A stretch of DNA of 53,963 nt, from positions 1-53,963 of the forward strand of contig CAJUDA010000015.1 of the NCBI GenBank assembly GCA_910584875.1, in the 5' to 3' direction. The notes beneath the pieces are model-generated. The model did not search any database. It had not been told where the DNA came from and saw only the letters and a list, made by a program, of their open reading frames with translations. The stretch comes from an uncultured Eubacterium sp. (lineage in GTDB: Bacteria; Bacillota; Clostridia; Lachnospirales; Lachnospiraceae). Every line of letters starts with the position of its first letter. Within the stretch, counting starts at the first letter, position 1. Made by a program: the position numbers and the translations under genes. Below, piece by piece: positions 8,089 to 16,010 of the stretch.

Positions 8089-8387
8089 TGGCAGATTTGA
8101 AATATTATGACATTATTGACAAACCGGTGATCACGGAGAAGTCAATGTCAGGAATGGAAGATAAGAAATACACATTTTATGTGCACACAGAGGCAACAAA
8201 AAATCAGATCAGGGAAGCGGTAGAAAAAATGTTCCCGGGGACGAAAGTAGCCAAGGTCAACACGATGAATCTGGCTGGCAAAAAGCGCAGAAGAGGCGCT
8301 GTGACAGGTAAAACAGCGAAAAAGAAGAAAGCGATCGTCCAGCTGACAGAAGATAGTGCAGATATTGAGATATTTGAAGGATTATAA
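8088..8387 (+). CDS. rplW: 50S ribosomal protein L23
   Basis: The 99-residue product has the L23 pattern YYDIIDKPVITEKSM at the start, then EKMFPGTKVAKVNTMN and the basic loop GKKRRRGAVTGK. It sits at the tunnel exit, where the signal recognition particle and trigger factor dock. Its ATG overlaps the rplD stop by one base, so translation is probably coupled; GAGGAGG lies inside the end of rplD. Confidence 0.98.
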   Translation: MADLKYYDIIDKPVITEKSMSGMEDKKYTFYVHTEATKNQIREAVEKMFPGTKVAKVNTMNLAGKKRRRGAVTGKTAKKKKAIVQLTEDSADIEIFEGL

Positions 8388-8428
8388 ATTGTCCATTCCT
8401 GGACAATTAGAAGTTTCTGCGAAACTTC
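8388..8428 (+). repeat. Two short intergenic hairpins after rplW
   Basis: ATTGTCC/GGACAAT (8388-8407, loop of six) starts directly at the end of rplW and is followed at once by GAAGTTTC-TGC-GAAACTTC (8410-8428). No T run follows, so these are not classical terminators. The second hairpin resembles the GAAGTTTGC hairpins found in the rpsS-rplV and rpsH-rplF gaps. Confidence 0.65.
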
Positions 8429-8509
8429 CCAATGAAAGAAAACGTTTTTTCGCTCCGCAAGGAGTCAAAGGATGAGATATTACGAACTTTTTTGAAAGGA
8501 GTGTAACAC

Positions 8510-9355
8510 ATGGGAATTAAAAGTTATAACCCATATACACCTTCTAGAAGAAATATGACGGGCTATGATTTCAATGAGATCACAGCAAGCAAACCGGAGA
8601 AGTCCCTTACTACTTCACTGAAGAAGCATGCAGGACGTAACGCCCAGGGTAAGATCACGGTAAGACATCGTGGCGGCGGTTCTAGAAGGAAATACAGAAT
8701 CATTGATTTTAAGAGAAATAAAGATGGTATCCCGGCTACGGTTAAGACAATTGAGTATGATCCGAACAGAACGGCGAATATAGCGCTTGTCTGTTATGCG
8801 GATGGTGAAAAGAGATATATTCTGGCTCCAGTGGGGTTGAAAGTCGGTCAGACCATCATGAATGGTGAAACAGCAGAAGTGAAGGTTGGTAACTGCATGC
8901 AGCTCAAGGATATGCCGGTTGGTACCCAGATTCACAACATTGAGATGCATCCGGGACACGGAGGACAGCTTGTGCGTGCCGCTGGCGTAAGCGCCCAGCT
9001 GATGGCGAAGGAAGGCAAATACGCGATTCTCCGTATGCCGTCTGGCGAGATGAGGATGGTGCCGGTTGTGTGCCGCGCTTCCATCGGACAGGTTGGAAAT
9101 ACCGAGCACAACCTTGTAAACATCGGTAAGGCAGGACGTAAACGTCACATGGGTATCCGCCCGACTGTGCGTGGTTCGGTTATGAACCCGAATGACCATC
9201 CACACGGTGGTGGTGAAGGTAAGGCTCCGGTTGGACGTCCGGGTCCATGCACACCTTGGGGCAAGCCTGCACTTGGTTATAAGACGAGAAAGAAGAATAA
9301 GCATTCCAACAAGATGATCATCCGCCGCAGAGACGGAAAAGCCCTGGCTAAGTAA
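8510..9355 (+). CDS. rplB: 50S ribosomal protein L2
   Basis: The 281-residue product starts MGIKSYNPYTPSRR and has the L2 RNA-binding region and the C-terminal GRP-rich end with VRGSVMNPNDHPHGGGEG, whose histidine lies close to the peptidyl transferase centre. The length is normal. It is needed for subunit association. GAAAGGAG precedes the ATG by about nine bases, after a gap of 122 bases holding the hairpins at 8388-8428. Confidence 0.98.
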   Translation: MGIKSYNPYTPSRRNMTGYDFNEITASKPEKSLTTSLKKHAGRNAQGKITVRHRGGGSRRKYRIIDFKRNKDGIPATVKTIEYDPNRTANIALVCYADGEKRYILAPVGLKVGQTIMNGETAEVKVGNCMQLKDMPVGTQIHNIEMHPGHGGQLVRAAGVSAQLMAKEGKYAILRMPSGEMRMVPVVCRASIGQVGNTEHNLVNIGKAGRKRHMGIRPTVRGSVMNPNDHPHGGGEGKAPVGRPGPCTPWGKPALGYKTRKKNKHSNKMIIRRRDGKALAK

Positions 9356-9391
9356 TCATAGCCGATGCAAACAATAAGGAGGTAAAAGCTA

Positions 9392-9664
9392 GTGTCACGT
9401 TCATTAAAAAAAGGACCATTTGCCGACGCTCATCTTCTGAAGAAGATTGATGCCATGAATGAGTCTGGAGATAAATCCGTAATCAAAACCTGGTCACGTC
9501 GTTCCACTATTTTTCCGAGCTTTGTAGGACATACGATCGCTGTCCACGACGGAAGAAAGCATGTGCCGGTATATGTGACAGAGGACATGGTAGGCCATAA
9601 GCTTGGCGAGTTTGTAATGACAAGAACTTACCGGGGTCATGGCAAAGATGAGAAGAGAGGATAA
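9392..9664 (+). CDS. rpsS: 30S ribosomal protein S19
   Basis: The 90-residue product begins SRSLKKGPFADAHLL and ends with MVGHKLGEFVMTRTYRGHG, the classical S19 end. It starts with GTG at 9392, set by TAAGGAGGT at 9374-9382. It binds the head of the 30S subunit with S13. A gap of 175 bases filled with hairpins follows before rplV. Confidence 0.97.
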   Translation: MSRSLKKGPFADAHLLKKIDAMNESGDKSVIKTWSRRSTIFPSFVGHTIAVHDGRKHVPVYVTEDMVGHKLGEFVMTRTYRGHGKDEKRG

Positions 9665-9667
9665 AAT

Positions 9668-9797
9668 TGTCTCGCTGCGCGAGACATTGGAAGTTTGCAA
9701 AGCAAACTTCAGCTTGGAATAGGCGTTTCGAGACGTTGGAAGTTTGTGAAGCAAACTTCGGTTGAGAGACTATTTGGAAGTTTGCTTTGCAGACTTC
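9668..9797 (+). repeat. Cluster of short perfect hairpins between rpsS and rplV
   Basis: Four units follow each other: TGTCTCGC-TGC-GCGAGACA (9668-9686), GAAGTTTGC-AAA-GCAAACTTC (9690-9710), GAAGTTTG/CAAACTTC (9739-9759) and GAAGTTTGC-TTT-GCAGACTTC (9777-9797, one mismatch). A near-palindrome with GTTTCGAGAC lies at 9725-9735. The first two units recur as a pair at 13783-13823. There is no coding potential of note. Confidence 0.8.
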
Positions 9798-9839
9798 AGA
9801 AAATTTTGTTTCAAATGTATGAAAGGAGGTTTCTGAGAA

Positions 9840-10226
9840 GTGGCTAAAGGACATAGATCACAGATCAAGAAAGAAAGAAACCAGAACAAAGATACAAGAC
9901 CATATGCTAAGTTGTCTCATGCCAGGATTTCTGCCCAGAAGGCAGGGTTCGTACTGGATGCGATCCGCGGAAAGGACGTACAGACTGCGCTTGCGATCCT
10001 GGAATACAATCCAAGATATGCGTCTTCGGTAATTAAAAAACTGCTGAATTCCGCGATCGCAAATGCTGAGAACAACAATGGCATGGATCCGGAAACTCTC
10101 TATATTGATGAGTGCTTTGCCAACAAAGCAACGACGATGAAGAGAATCAGACCAAGAGCACGTGGTATGGCTTACCGTATTGAGAAGAGAATGTGCCATA
10201 TTACCATCATCTTGAATGAAAGATAG
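9840..10226 (+). CDS. rplV: 50S ribosomal protein L22
   Basis: The 128-residue product contains AKLSHARISAQKAGFVLDAIRG and the tunnel loop ending in KRIRPRARGMAYRIEKRMCHITIIL, diagnostic for L22. The start is GTG at 9840, with GAAAGGAGGT ten bases upstream. The basic N-terminal extension (KGHRSQIKKERNQNK) is slightly longer than in many families. The next gene rpsC follows after 15 bases. Confidence 0.97.
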   Translation: MAKGHRSQIKKERNQNKDTRPYAKLSHARISAQKAGFVLDAIRGKDVQTALAILEYNPRYASSVIKKLLNSAIANAENNNGMDPETLYIDECFANKATTMKRIRPRARGMAYRIEKRMCHITIILNER

Positions 10227-10241
10227 TGAAAGGAGATTAAG

Positions 10242-10922
10242 ATGGGACAAAAAGTAAATCCACACGGCTTGAGAGTCGGCGTCATCAAAGACTGGGAATC
10301 CAGATGGTATGCAGATTCTGAGGAATTTTCAGATAACCTTGTTGAAGATTATAAGATCCGTGAATTTTTAAAGAAAAAATTGTATCATGCAGGGATCTCC
10401 AAGATTGAGATCGAGAGAACGGCAGACCGCGTAAAAGTATTGGTATATACTGCCAAACCGGGTGTAGTGATCGGTAAGGGCGGTTCTGAGATTGAAAAAT
10501 TAAAAGGTGAACTTGCTTCTTATTCTGCAAAAAAAGTGCTGGTTGACATCAAAGAAGTAAAGAGACCGGACAGTGACGCACAGCTTGTGGCTGAGAACAT
10601 CGCACAGCAGCTGGAAAACCGTATTTCTTTCCGCCGTGCCATGAAGTCCTGCATGGGCCGTGCCATGAAGGCAGGAGCGAAGGGAATCAAGACATCCTGT
10701 TCCGGACGTCTTGGCGGCGCTGATATGGCGCGTACTGAGTTTTACAGCGAAGGCAATATTCCGCTGCAGACATTGCGCGCAGACATTGACTATGGTTTTG
10801 CAGAAGCAAACACAACGTATGGTAAGATCGGTGTCAAGACATGGATCTACCATGGCGAAGTACTTCCAACCAAAGGAGGAAAACCAGCCAAGGCTAGTGC
10901 GAAGGAAGGGAGCGATAAATAA
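10242..10922 (+). CDS. rpsC: 30S ribosomal protein S3
   Basis: The 226-residue product begins MGQKVNPHGLRVGVIKDW and has the KH domain motif VVIGKGGSEIEKLK and the C-terminal S3 domain (CSGRLGGADMARTE). It lies at the mRNA entry site of the 30S subunit. AAAGGAG precedes the ATG. Its stop overlaps the rplP start by one base. Confidence 0.98.
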   Translation: MGQKVNPHGLRVGVIKDWESRWYADSEEFSDNLVEDYKIREFLKKKLYHAGISKIEIERTADRVKVLVYTAKPGVVIGKGGSEIEKLKGELASYSAKKVLVDIKEVKRPDSDAQLVAENIAQQLENRISFRRAMKSCMGRAMKAGAKGIKTSCSGRLGGADMARTEFYSEGNIPLQTLRADIDYGFAEANTTYGKIGVKTWIYHGEVLPTKGGKPAKASAKEGSDK

Positions 10923-11359
10923 TGTTAATGCCTAAAAGAGTGAAACATCGTAAACAGTTTCGCGGCTCCATGAAAGGAAAAGCGTTACGTGGTAATAAAA
11001 TCAGTTATGGCGAGTTCGGTCTTGTGGCTGCTGAGCCTGCATGGATCCGTTCCAATCAGATTGAGGCGGCACGTATTGCCATGACACGTCACACCAAACG
11101 TGGTGGTAAGGTCTGGATCAAGATTTTCCCTGACAAGCCGGTTACGAAGACACCAGCTGAGACCCGAATGGGTAAAGGTAAAGGTGCTCTGGAGTACTGG
11201 GTTGCTGTTGTGAAACCGGGGCGTGTTATGTTTGAGATCGCTGGTGTACCGGAAGAGGTAGCAAGAGAGGCACTGAGACTGGCTATGCACAAACTGCCGA
11301 TTAAATGTAAGATCGTTTCTCGTGCAGATTTAGAAGGAGGTGCGGGCAGTGAAGAGTAA
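10922..11359 (+). CDS. rplP: 50S ribosomal protein L16
   Basis: The 145-residue product begins MLMPKRVKHRKQFRG and has the L16 signature region around RMGKGKGALEYWVAVVKPG. It helps form the A-site side of the 50S subunit. The ATG at 10922 overlaps the rpsC stop codon; ATG 10928 is an alternative. The 3' end overlaps rpmC by 11 bases, and the rpmC ribosome binding site lies inside it. Confidence 0.97.
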   Translation: MLMPKRVKHRKQFRGSMKGKALRGNKISYGEFGLVAAEPAWIRSNQIEAARIAMTRHTKRGGKVWIKIFPDKPVTKTPAETRMGKGKGALEYWVAVVKPGRVMFEIAGVPEEVAREALRLAMHKLPIKCKIVSRADLEGGAGSEE

Positions 11360-11558
11360 AGAATTTTTGAATGGAATTGCAGGCATGTCACTGGCTGAAT
11401 TAAACGATGAGCTGGCAGCTGCCAAAAAGGAGCTGTTTAACCTGAGATTCCAGAACGCAACAAACCAACTTGATAATACAAGCAGAATCAAAGAAGTCAG
11501 AAGAAACATTGCTCGTATTCAGACAGCAATGTCCAAAGAACAGAGAGCGGCAAACTAA
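11349..11558 (+). CDS. rpmC: 50S ribosomal protein L29
   Basis: The 69-residue product (KSKEFLNG, then LNDELAAAKKELFNLRFQNATNQLDN) is a two-helix L29 protein at the tunnel exit next to L23. I place the start at GTG 11349 because AAGGAGG at 11333-11339 is nine bases upstream; the GTG at 11340 would directly abut that site. The start overlaps the end of rplP. Confidence 0.95.
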   Translation: MKSKEFLNGIAGMSLAELNDELAAAKKELFNLRFQNATNQLDNTSRIKEVRRNIARIQTAMSKEQRAAN

Positions 11559-11581
11559 GCTGAAGAAAGGAGGATTTTGTT

Positions 11582-11836
11582 GTGGAAAGAAATCTTAGAA
11601 AGACCCGTACGGGAAAAGTTGTGAGTAACAAGATGGAAAAGACCATCGTTGTGGCAGTAGTAGACAATGTAAAACATCCCCTTTACGGTAAAATCGTTAA
11701 GAGAACTTACAAATTGAAAGCTCATGATGAAAACAATGAGTGCAATATTGGCGATAGAGTTAAGGTTATGGAGACAAGACCGCTGTCCAAGGACAAGAGA
11801 TGGAGACTTGTTGAAATTATAGAAAAAGCCAAGTAA
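11582..11836 (+). CDS. rpsQ: 30S ribosomal protein S17
   Basis: The 84-residue product reads NLRKTRTGKVVSNKMEKTIVV and ends with ETRPLSKDKRWRLVEIIEKAK, a complete S17 of OB fold that binds 16S rRNA early. The start is GTG at 11582 behind AAAGGAGG. A gap of 67 bases to rplN includes a GCGAAGTGATTCATTCGCTT imperfect hairpin. Confidence 0.97.
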   Translation: MERNLRKTRTGKVVSNKMEKTIVVAVVDNVKHPLYGKIVKRTYKLKAHDENNECNIGDRVKVMETRPLSKDKRWRLVEIIEKAK

Positions 11837-11903
11837 ACTACCTGGCTTCAGCGAAGTGATTCATTCGCTTGAATAATTGAAACTCAGGAAAGGAGTATTT
11901 GTT

Positions 11904-12272
11904 ATGGTACAGCAGGAGACCAGATTAAAGGTTGCTGATAACACCGGAGCAAAAGAGTTGTTGTGCATCCGTGTTCTTGGCGGTTCTGTTAGAAGATATG
12001 CGACTGTCGGTGATATCATTGTTGCTACGGTCAAAGATGCAACACCAGGTGGAGTTGTAAAGAAGGGTGATGTTGTAAAGGCGGTTGTTGTCCGTACAGT
12101 GAAAGAAATCCGCCGTCCGGATGGTTCATATATCCGTTTCGACGAAAATGCAGCAGTAATCATCAAAGAAGATAAGACTCCGAGAGGAACTCGTATTTTC
12201 GGACCGGTAGCCAGAGAGTTAAGAGAAAAACAATTTATGAAGATTGTTTCCTTAGCGCCAGAAGTATTATAA
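11904..12272 (+). CDS. rplN: 50S ribosomal protein L14
   Basis: The 122-residue product starts MVQQETRLKVADNTGAKELL, the usual L14 beginning, and has the normal length. I chose ATG 11904 because GAAAGGAG lies seven bases before it; an in-frame upstream start at 11877 would add nine residues without family support. L14 forms part of the intersubunit bridge. rplX follows after 14 bases. Confidence 0.97.
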   Translation: MVQQETRLKVADNTGAKELLCIRVLGGSVRRYATVGDIIVATVKDATPGGVVKKGDVVKAVVVRTVKEIRRPDGSYIRFDENAAVIIKEDKTPRGTRIFGPVARELREKQFMKIVSLAPEVL

Positions 12273-12286
12273 GGAGGTGTCCCTAA

Positions 12287-12595
12287 GTGGCAACAGCAAA
12301 GATCAAAAAAGGTGATACCGTTCGCGTTATTGCCGGCGTAGATAAAGGTAAGGAAGGAAAAGTCCTTGAGGTAAAAGGTGGCAGGGTCAAGGTGGAGGGC
12401 GTCAACAAAGCAAAGATGCACATTAAACCGAACCAGGCAAATCCAAAAGGCGGCATCGTAGAGCAGGAAGCTTTCTTCGATGTTTCAAACGTAATGTATG
12501 TGATCGATGGCGACGTTACCCGGATCGGTTTCAAAGTAGAAGAGGGTAAGAAAAAAGTTCGCTATGCCAAAAAAACAGGCGCTGTTATTGATTAA
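12287..12595 (+). CDS. rplX: 50S ribosomal protein L24
   Basis: The 102-residue product has a KOW motif at its start (KKGDTVRVIAGVDKGKEGKV) and the conserved VEGVNKAKMHIKPNQANPKGG region. It is an assembly initiator of the 50S subunit. It starts with GTG at 12287 behind AAGGAGGT. rplE follows after 24 bases. Confidence 0.97.
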   Translation: MATAKIKKGDTVRVIAGVDKGKEGKVLEVKGGRVKVEGVNKAKMHIKPNQANPKGGIVEQEAFFDVSNVMYVIDGDVTRIGFKVEEGKKKVRYAKKTGAVID

Positions 12596-12619
12596 TAAAG
12601 AGAGGAGGTACTGTTTAGG

Positions 12620-13159
12620 ATGGCTAGATTAAAAGAGACATATTTAAACGAGATCGTAGATGCGATGATGAAGAAGTTTGAATATAAAAATGTTATGCAG
12701 GTACCAAAGCTCAATAAGATTGTGATCAATATGGGCGTTGGTGAAGCAAAAGACAATTCCAAGGTTTTGGATACAGCGATCAGTGATCTTGAGATCATCA
12801 CAGGTCAGAAAGCTGTTGTAACAAGAGCAAAGAAATCCGTTGCGAATTTCAAGCTTCGTGAAGGGCAGCCGATCGGATGCAAGGTTACGCTTCGCGGTGA
12901 GAAGATGTATGAGTTTGCAGATCGTCTGATCAATCTTGCACTTCCACGAGTGCGTGACTTCCGTGGTGTAAATCCGAATGCTTTTGACGGCCGTGGAAAT
13001 TATGCTCTTGGTATCAAGGAGCAGTTGATCTTCCCTGAGATTGAGTATGATAAGGTAGATAAAGTCAGAGGTATGGACATTATCTTCGTTACTACCGCTC
13101 AGACAGATGAAGAAGCACGTGAACTCTTGGCACAGTTTGGTATGCCGTTTAAGAAATAG
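12620..13159 (+). CDS. rplE: 50S ribosomal protein L5
   Basis: The 179-residue product contains PKLNKIVINMGVGEA, RLINLALPRVRDFRGV and the end RGMDIIFVTTAQTDEEARELL, all typical of L5. It binds 5S rRNA and contacts S13 across the subunit interface. GAGAGGAGGT lies about ten bases before the ATG. rpsN follows after 15 bases. Confidence 0.98.
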   Translation: MARLKETYLNEIVDAMMKKFEYKNVMQVPKLNKIVINMGVGEAKDNSKVLDTAISDLEIITGQKAVVTRAKKSVANFKLREGQPIGCKVTLRGEKMYEFADRLINLALPRVRDFRGVNPNAFDGRGNYALGIKEQLIFPEIEYDKVDKVRGMDIIFVTTAQTDEEARELLAQFGMPFKK

Positions 13160-13174
13160 TTAGGAGGAAATTTC

Positions 13175-13360
13175 ATGGCTAAGAAGTCTTTGAAGATTAA
13201 GCAGCAGCGTAAACCGAAGTTCTCTACCAGAGCGTACACTCGCTGCAAGATTTGTGGTCGTCCACATGGATATCTGAGAAAATACGGAATCTGCAGAATT
13301 TGCTTCCGTGAATTAGCTTACAAAGGCCAGATTCCTGGTGTTAAAAAAGCGAGTTGGTAA
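13175..13360 (+). CDS. rpsN: 30S ribosomal protein S14, zinc type (type Z)
   Basis: The 61-residue product is the short form of S14 with four cysteines in two CxxC pairs (CKIC and CRIC) that bind zinc. The long zinc-free form of about 90 residues is not in this window; organisms that have it as well use it under zinc limitation. TTAGGAGG precedes the ATG. Confidence 0.97.
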   Translation: MAKKSLKIKQQRKPKFSTRAYTRCKICGRPHGYLRKYGICRICFRELAYKGQIPGVKKASW

Positions 13361-13375
13361 AGGAGGAAACTGAGA

Positions 13376-13777
13376 ATGACAATGAGCGATCCTATTGCAG
13401 ATATGCTTACAAGAATCCGTAATGCAAATACTGCAAAACATGATACAGTTGATATTCCTGCTTCCAAGATGAAGGTTTCAATTGCTGAGATCCTTTTGAA
13501 GGAAGGATATATCAAAAACTTTGAAATAATAGATGTAGATGGATTTAAATCCATCCATATCACACTGAAATATGGCAGGGACAAGAATGAAAAGATCATT
13601 TCCGGTCTGAAAAGGATCTCCAAGCCAGGTCTCCGTGTGTACGCAGGGACAGACGAGCTGCCCAGGGTGCTTGGTGGTCTGGGAATCGCTATTATTTCAA
13701 CAAACAAAGGCGTGATGACAGATAAACAGGCACGCAAAGAGAACGTGGGCGGAGAAGTCCTCGCTTTCGTCTGGTAG
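13376..13777 (+). CDS. rpsH: 30S ribosomal protein S8
   Basis: The 133-residue product begins MTMSDPIADMLTRIRNAN and ends with EVLAFVW after GVMTDKQARKENVGG. This is S8, a primary 16S rRNA binder; in Escherichia coli it represses the spc operon. AAAGGAGG precedes the ATG at 13376; the ATG at 13382 is a less likely start. A gap of 126 bases follows with two hairpins. Confidence 0.98.
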   Translation: MTMSDPIADMLTRIRNANTAKHDTVDIPASKMKVSIAEILLKEGYIKNFEIIDVDGFKSIHITLKYGRDKNEKIISGLKRISKPGLRVYAGTDELPRVLGGLGIAIISTNKGVMTDKQARKENVGGEVLAFVW

Positions 13778-13782
13778 ATAAT

Positions 13783-13823
13783 GTCTCGCTGCGCGAGCCA
13801 TATAAAGTTTGCAAAGCAAACTT
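13783..13823 (+). repeat. Hairpin pair between rpsH and rplF
   Basis: GTCTCGC-TGC-GCGAG (13783-13796) and AAGTTTGC-AAA-GCAAACTT (13805-13823) repeat, in the same order, the first two hairpins of the rpsS-rplV gap at 9668-9710. The shared sequence includes the loops, so this is a repeated element rather than chance pairing. Confidence 0.8.
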
Positions 13824-13903
13824 CTTTGGTGGAAGGAGCTTTGACACAAGTAATGATGCAACTGTAAAAGTTATACCCCAAAAAAGATATAGGAGGTACC
13901 GGC

Positions 13904-14446
13904 ATGTCACGAATTGGAAGAATGCCTATCGCGATACCTGCAGGCGTAACTGTAGATATTGCAGAAAATAATCAGGTGACGGTTAAAGGTCCGAAGGGCA
14001 CTCTGGAAAGAGTTCTGCCTGCAGAGATGACCATTACGAAAGAGGGCGAGGAGATCACAGTCACCCGTCCCAACGATCTGAAAAAGATGAAATCCCTTCA
14101 TGGGCTGACGAGGACTCTGATCTACAATATGATCGTAGGAGTTACCGAAGGCTATGAGAAGAAACTGGAAGTAAACGGCGTTGGTTACCGTGCCGTAAAG
14201 CAGGGTAAAAAACTGGTTCTTTCCCTTGGTTATTCCCATCCGGTAGAGATGGAAGATCCGGAAGGGATCGAGGTTACTGTGGACGGACAGAATCTGATCA
14301 TCGTAAAGGGAATTGATAAAGAAAAAGTTGGCCAGTACGCGGCTGAAATCCGTGAGAAGAGAGCACCGGAGCCATACAAGGGCAAAGGGATCAAATATGT
14401 GGATGAAGTCATCCGGCGTAAAGTTGGTAAGACTGGTAAGAAGTAG
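13904..14446 (+). CDS. rplF: 50S ribosomal protein L6
   Basis: The 180-residue product begins MSRIGRMPIAIPAGV and contains the two L6 domains, with LEVNGVGYRAVKQGKKL in the middle and EPYKGKGIKYVDEVIRRKVGKTGKK at the end. It sits near the factor-binding site of the 50S subunit. ATAGGAGGT precedes the ATG. Confidence 0.98.
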   Translation: MSRIGRMPIAIPAGVTVDIAENNQVTVKGPKGTLERVLPAEMTITKEGEEITVTRPNDLKKMKSLHGLTRTLIYNMIVGVTEGYEKKLEVNGVGYRAVKQGKKLVLSLGYSHPVEMEDPEGIEVTVDGQNLIIVKGIDKEKVGQYAAEIREKRAPEPYKGKGIKYVDEVIRRKVGKTGKK

Positions 14447-14462
14447 AAAGGAGTAAATAAGA

Positions 14463-14831
14463 ATGGTTAGTAATACAAATAGAAGCGAAGTTCGCAAAAA
14501 TAAACATAGAAGAATACGTAGCCGTTTGTCTGGTACTCCTGAGAAACCACGTTTGTCTGTGTTCCGTAGTAATAACCATATGTATGCACAGGTTATTGAC
14601 GATGTTGCCGGCAATACAATCGTTTCCGCATCAACTCTTCAGGCAGATGTAAAGGAAGGTCTGGAGAAGACAAATGATGTTGCCGCAGCTGCTAAGCTTG
14701 GTGAAGTGATCGCTAAGAAGGCATTGGACAATGGAGTGAAAAAAGTAGTCTTTGATCGCAGCGGTTATATTTATCAGGGTAAGGTAAAGGCATTGGCAGA
14801 CGCAGCAAGAGAAGCTGGTCTGGAATTCTAA
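14463..14831 (+). CDS. rplR: 50S ribosomal protein L18
   Basis: The 122-residue product has RRIRSRLSGTPEKPRLSVFRSN and the end VKALADAAREAGLEF, typical of L18, which binds 5S rRNA together with L5. GAAAGGAG precedes the ATG. rpsE follows after 15 bases. Confidence 0.98.
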   Translation: MVSNTNRSEVRKNKHRRIRSRLSGTPEKPRLSVFRSNNHMYAQVIDDVAGNTIVSASTLQADVKEGLEKTNDVAAAAKLGEVIAKKALDNGVKKVVFDRSGYIYQGKVKALADAAREAGLEF

Positions 14832-14846
14832 TAAGGAGGAGAACAC

Positions 14847-15356
14847 ATGAAACGTGAAATTATTGATGCTAGTCAGTTTGAATTAGAAGATAAAGTAGTA
14901 TCAATTAAACGTGTAACCAAGGTAGTAAAAGGTGGTCGTAATATGCGTTTCACCGCCCTTGTCGTAGTAGGAGACGGCAACGGACACGTTGGTGCAGGTT
15001 TAGGAAAAGCAACGGAAATCCCGGAAGCGATCCGCAAGGGAAAAGAAGCAGCGATCAAGTCGCTGATCAAGGTGCCGCTTGATGAGAACCGCAGTATTCC
15101 ACATGATTTTACCGGCAAATTTGGAAGTGCTTCCGTACTGATGAAGAAATCTCCCGAAGGTACTGGTATCATCGCCGGTGGTCCGGCACGTGCTGTGCTT
15201 GAGCTGGCAGGCTTTAAGAATATCCGTACGAAGTCTCTTGGTTCCCGTAATAAACAGAACGTAGTTCTGGCAACGATCGCGGGACTGAAAGAACTGAAGA
15301 CGCCGGAAGAAGTAGCAAAACTCCGCGGTATATCCGTAGAAGAAGTATTGGGCTAG
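14847..15356 (+). CDS. rpsE: 30S ribosomal protein S5
   Basis: The 169-residue product has the S5 RNA-binding fold with RVTKVVKGGRNMRFTALVVV and GHVGAGLGKATEIPEAIRKG, then the C-terminal domain with GGPARAVLELAG. It affects decoding fidelity and the mRNA helicase activity of the ribosome. AAGGAGG precedes the ATG. rpmD follows after 13 bases. Confidence 0.98.
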   Translation: MKREIIDASQFELEDKVVSIKRVTKVVKGGRNMRFTALVVVGDGNGHVGAGLGKATEIPEAIRKGKEAAIKSLIKVPLDENRSIPHDFTGKFGSASVLMKKSPEGTGIIAGGPARAVLELAGFKNIRTKSLGSRNKQNVVLATIAGLKELKTPEEVAKLRGISVEEVLG

Positions 15357-15369
15357 GAGGTGCAGAAAA

Positions 15370-15552
15370 ATGGCAGATAAGTTGAGGATCACATTAGTCA
15401 GGTCTACCATCGGTGCGATACCAAAGCACAAAAAGACGGTAGAAGCTCTTGGCCTGAGAAAATTAAACAAAACCGTAGAGATGCCTGATAATGCTGCGAC
15501 ACGTGGTCAGATTCAGCAGATCAGACATCTGATCAAGGTGGAAGAAATCTAA
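15370..15552 (+). CDS. rpmD: 50S ribosomal protein L30
   Basis: The 60-residue product (LRITLVRSTIGAIPKHKKTVEALGLRKLN) is a complete bacterial L30. TAGGAGGT, overlapping the end of rpsE, serves the ATG at 15370. rplO follows closely. Confidence 0.97.
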   Translation: MADKLRITLVRSTIGAIPKHKKTVEALGLRKLNKTVEMPDNAATRGQIQQIRHLIKVEEI

Positions 15553-15569
15553 TCAAGGAGGTGCAGAGA

Positions 15570-16010
15570 ATGAATTTATCAGAATTGAAACCGGCTGCAG
15601 GCTCTAAACAAAGCAATGCGTTTCGAAGAGGCCGTGGTCATGGTTCAGGAAATGGCAAGACTGCTGGTAAAGGTCATAAAGGACAGAAGGCTCGTTCCGG
15701 GGCTCCCAGACCTGGTTTTGAAGGCGGTCAGCTGCCGTTGTATAGAAGATTGCCAAAGAGAGGATTCAGCAATATTAATCACAAAGACATCGTAGGGATC
15801 AATGTAGAACTTCTGAATGCCTTTGACGATGGTGCTGAGGTAACCGTAGCGGCGCTTGTCGAGAGAGGCATCGTAAGCAATCCAAAAGATGGAGTTAAGA
15901 TTCTTGGAAATGGAGAATTAACCAAAAAGCTTGATGTGAAAGTAAATGCGTATAGTGCAGGAGCTGCTGAAAAGATTCAGGCTGCGGGTGGAAAAGCAGA
16001 GGTGATCTAA
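15570..16010 (+). CDS. rplO: 50S ribosomal protein L15
   Basis: The 146-residue product starts MNLSELKPAAGSKQ and has the Gly/Arg-rich RNA-binding arm (RGRGHGSGNGKTAGKGHKGQ). I place the start at ATG 15570, nine bases after AAGGAGG; a GTG at 15561 is too close to that site. Its stop shares one base with the secY start. Confidence 0.97.
   Translation: MNLSELKPAAGSKQSNAFRRGRGHGSGNGKTAGKGHKGQKARSGAPRPGFEGGQLPLYRRLPKRGFSNINHKDIVGINVELLNAFDDGAEVTVAALVERGIVSNPKDGVKILGNGELTKKLDVKVNAYSAGAAEKIQAAGGKAEVI

Noticed and set aside
9668..9839. CRISPR array in the rpsS-rplV gap
   Set aside because: Repeats are short palindromes of unequal spacing without uniform spacers and with no cas genes near.
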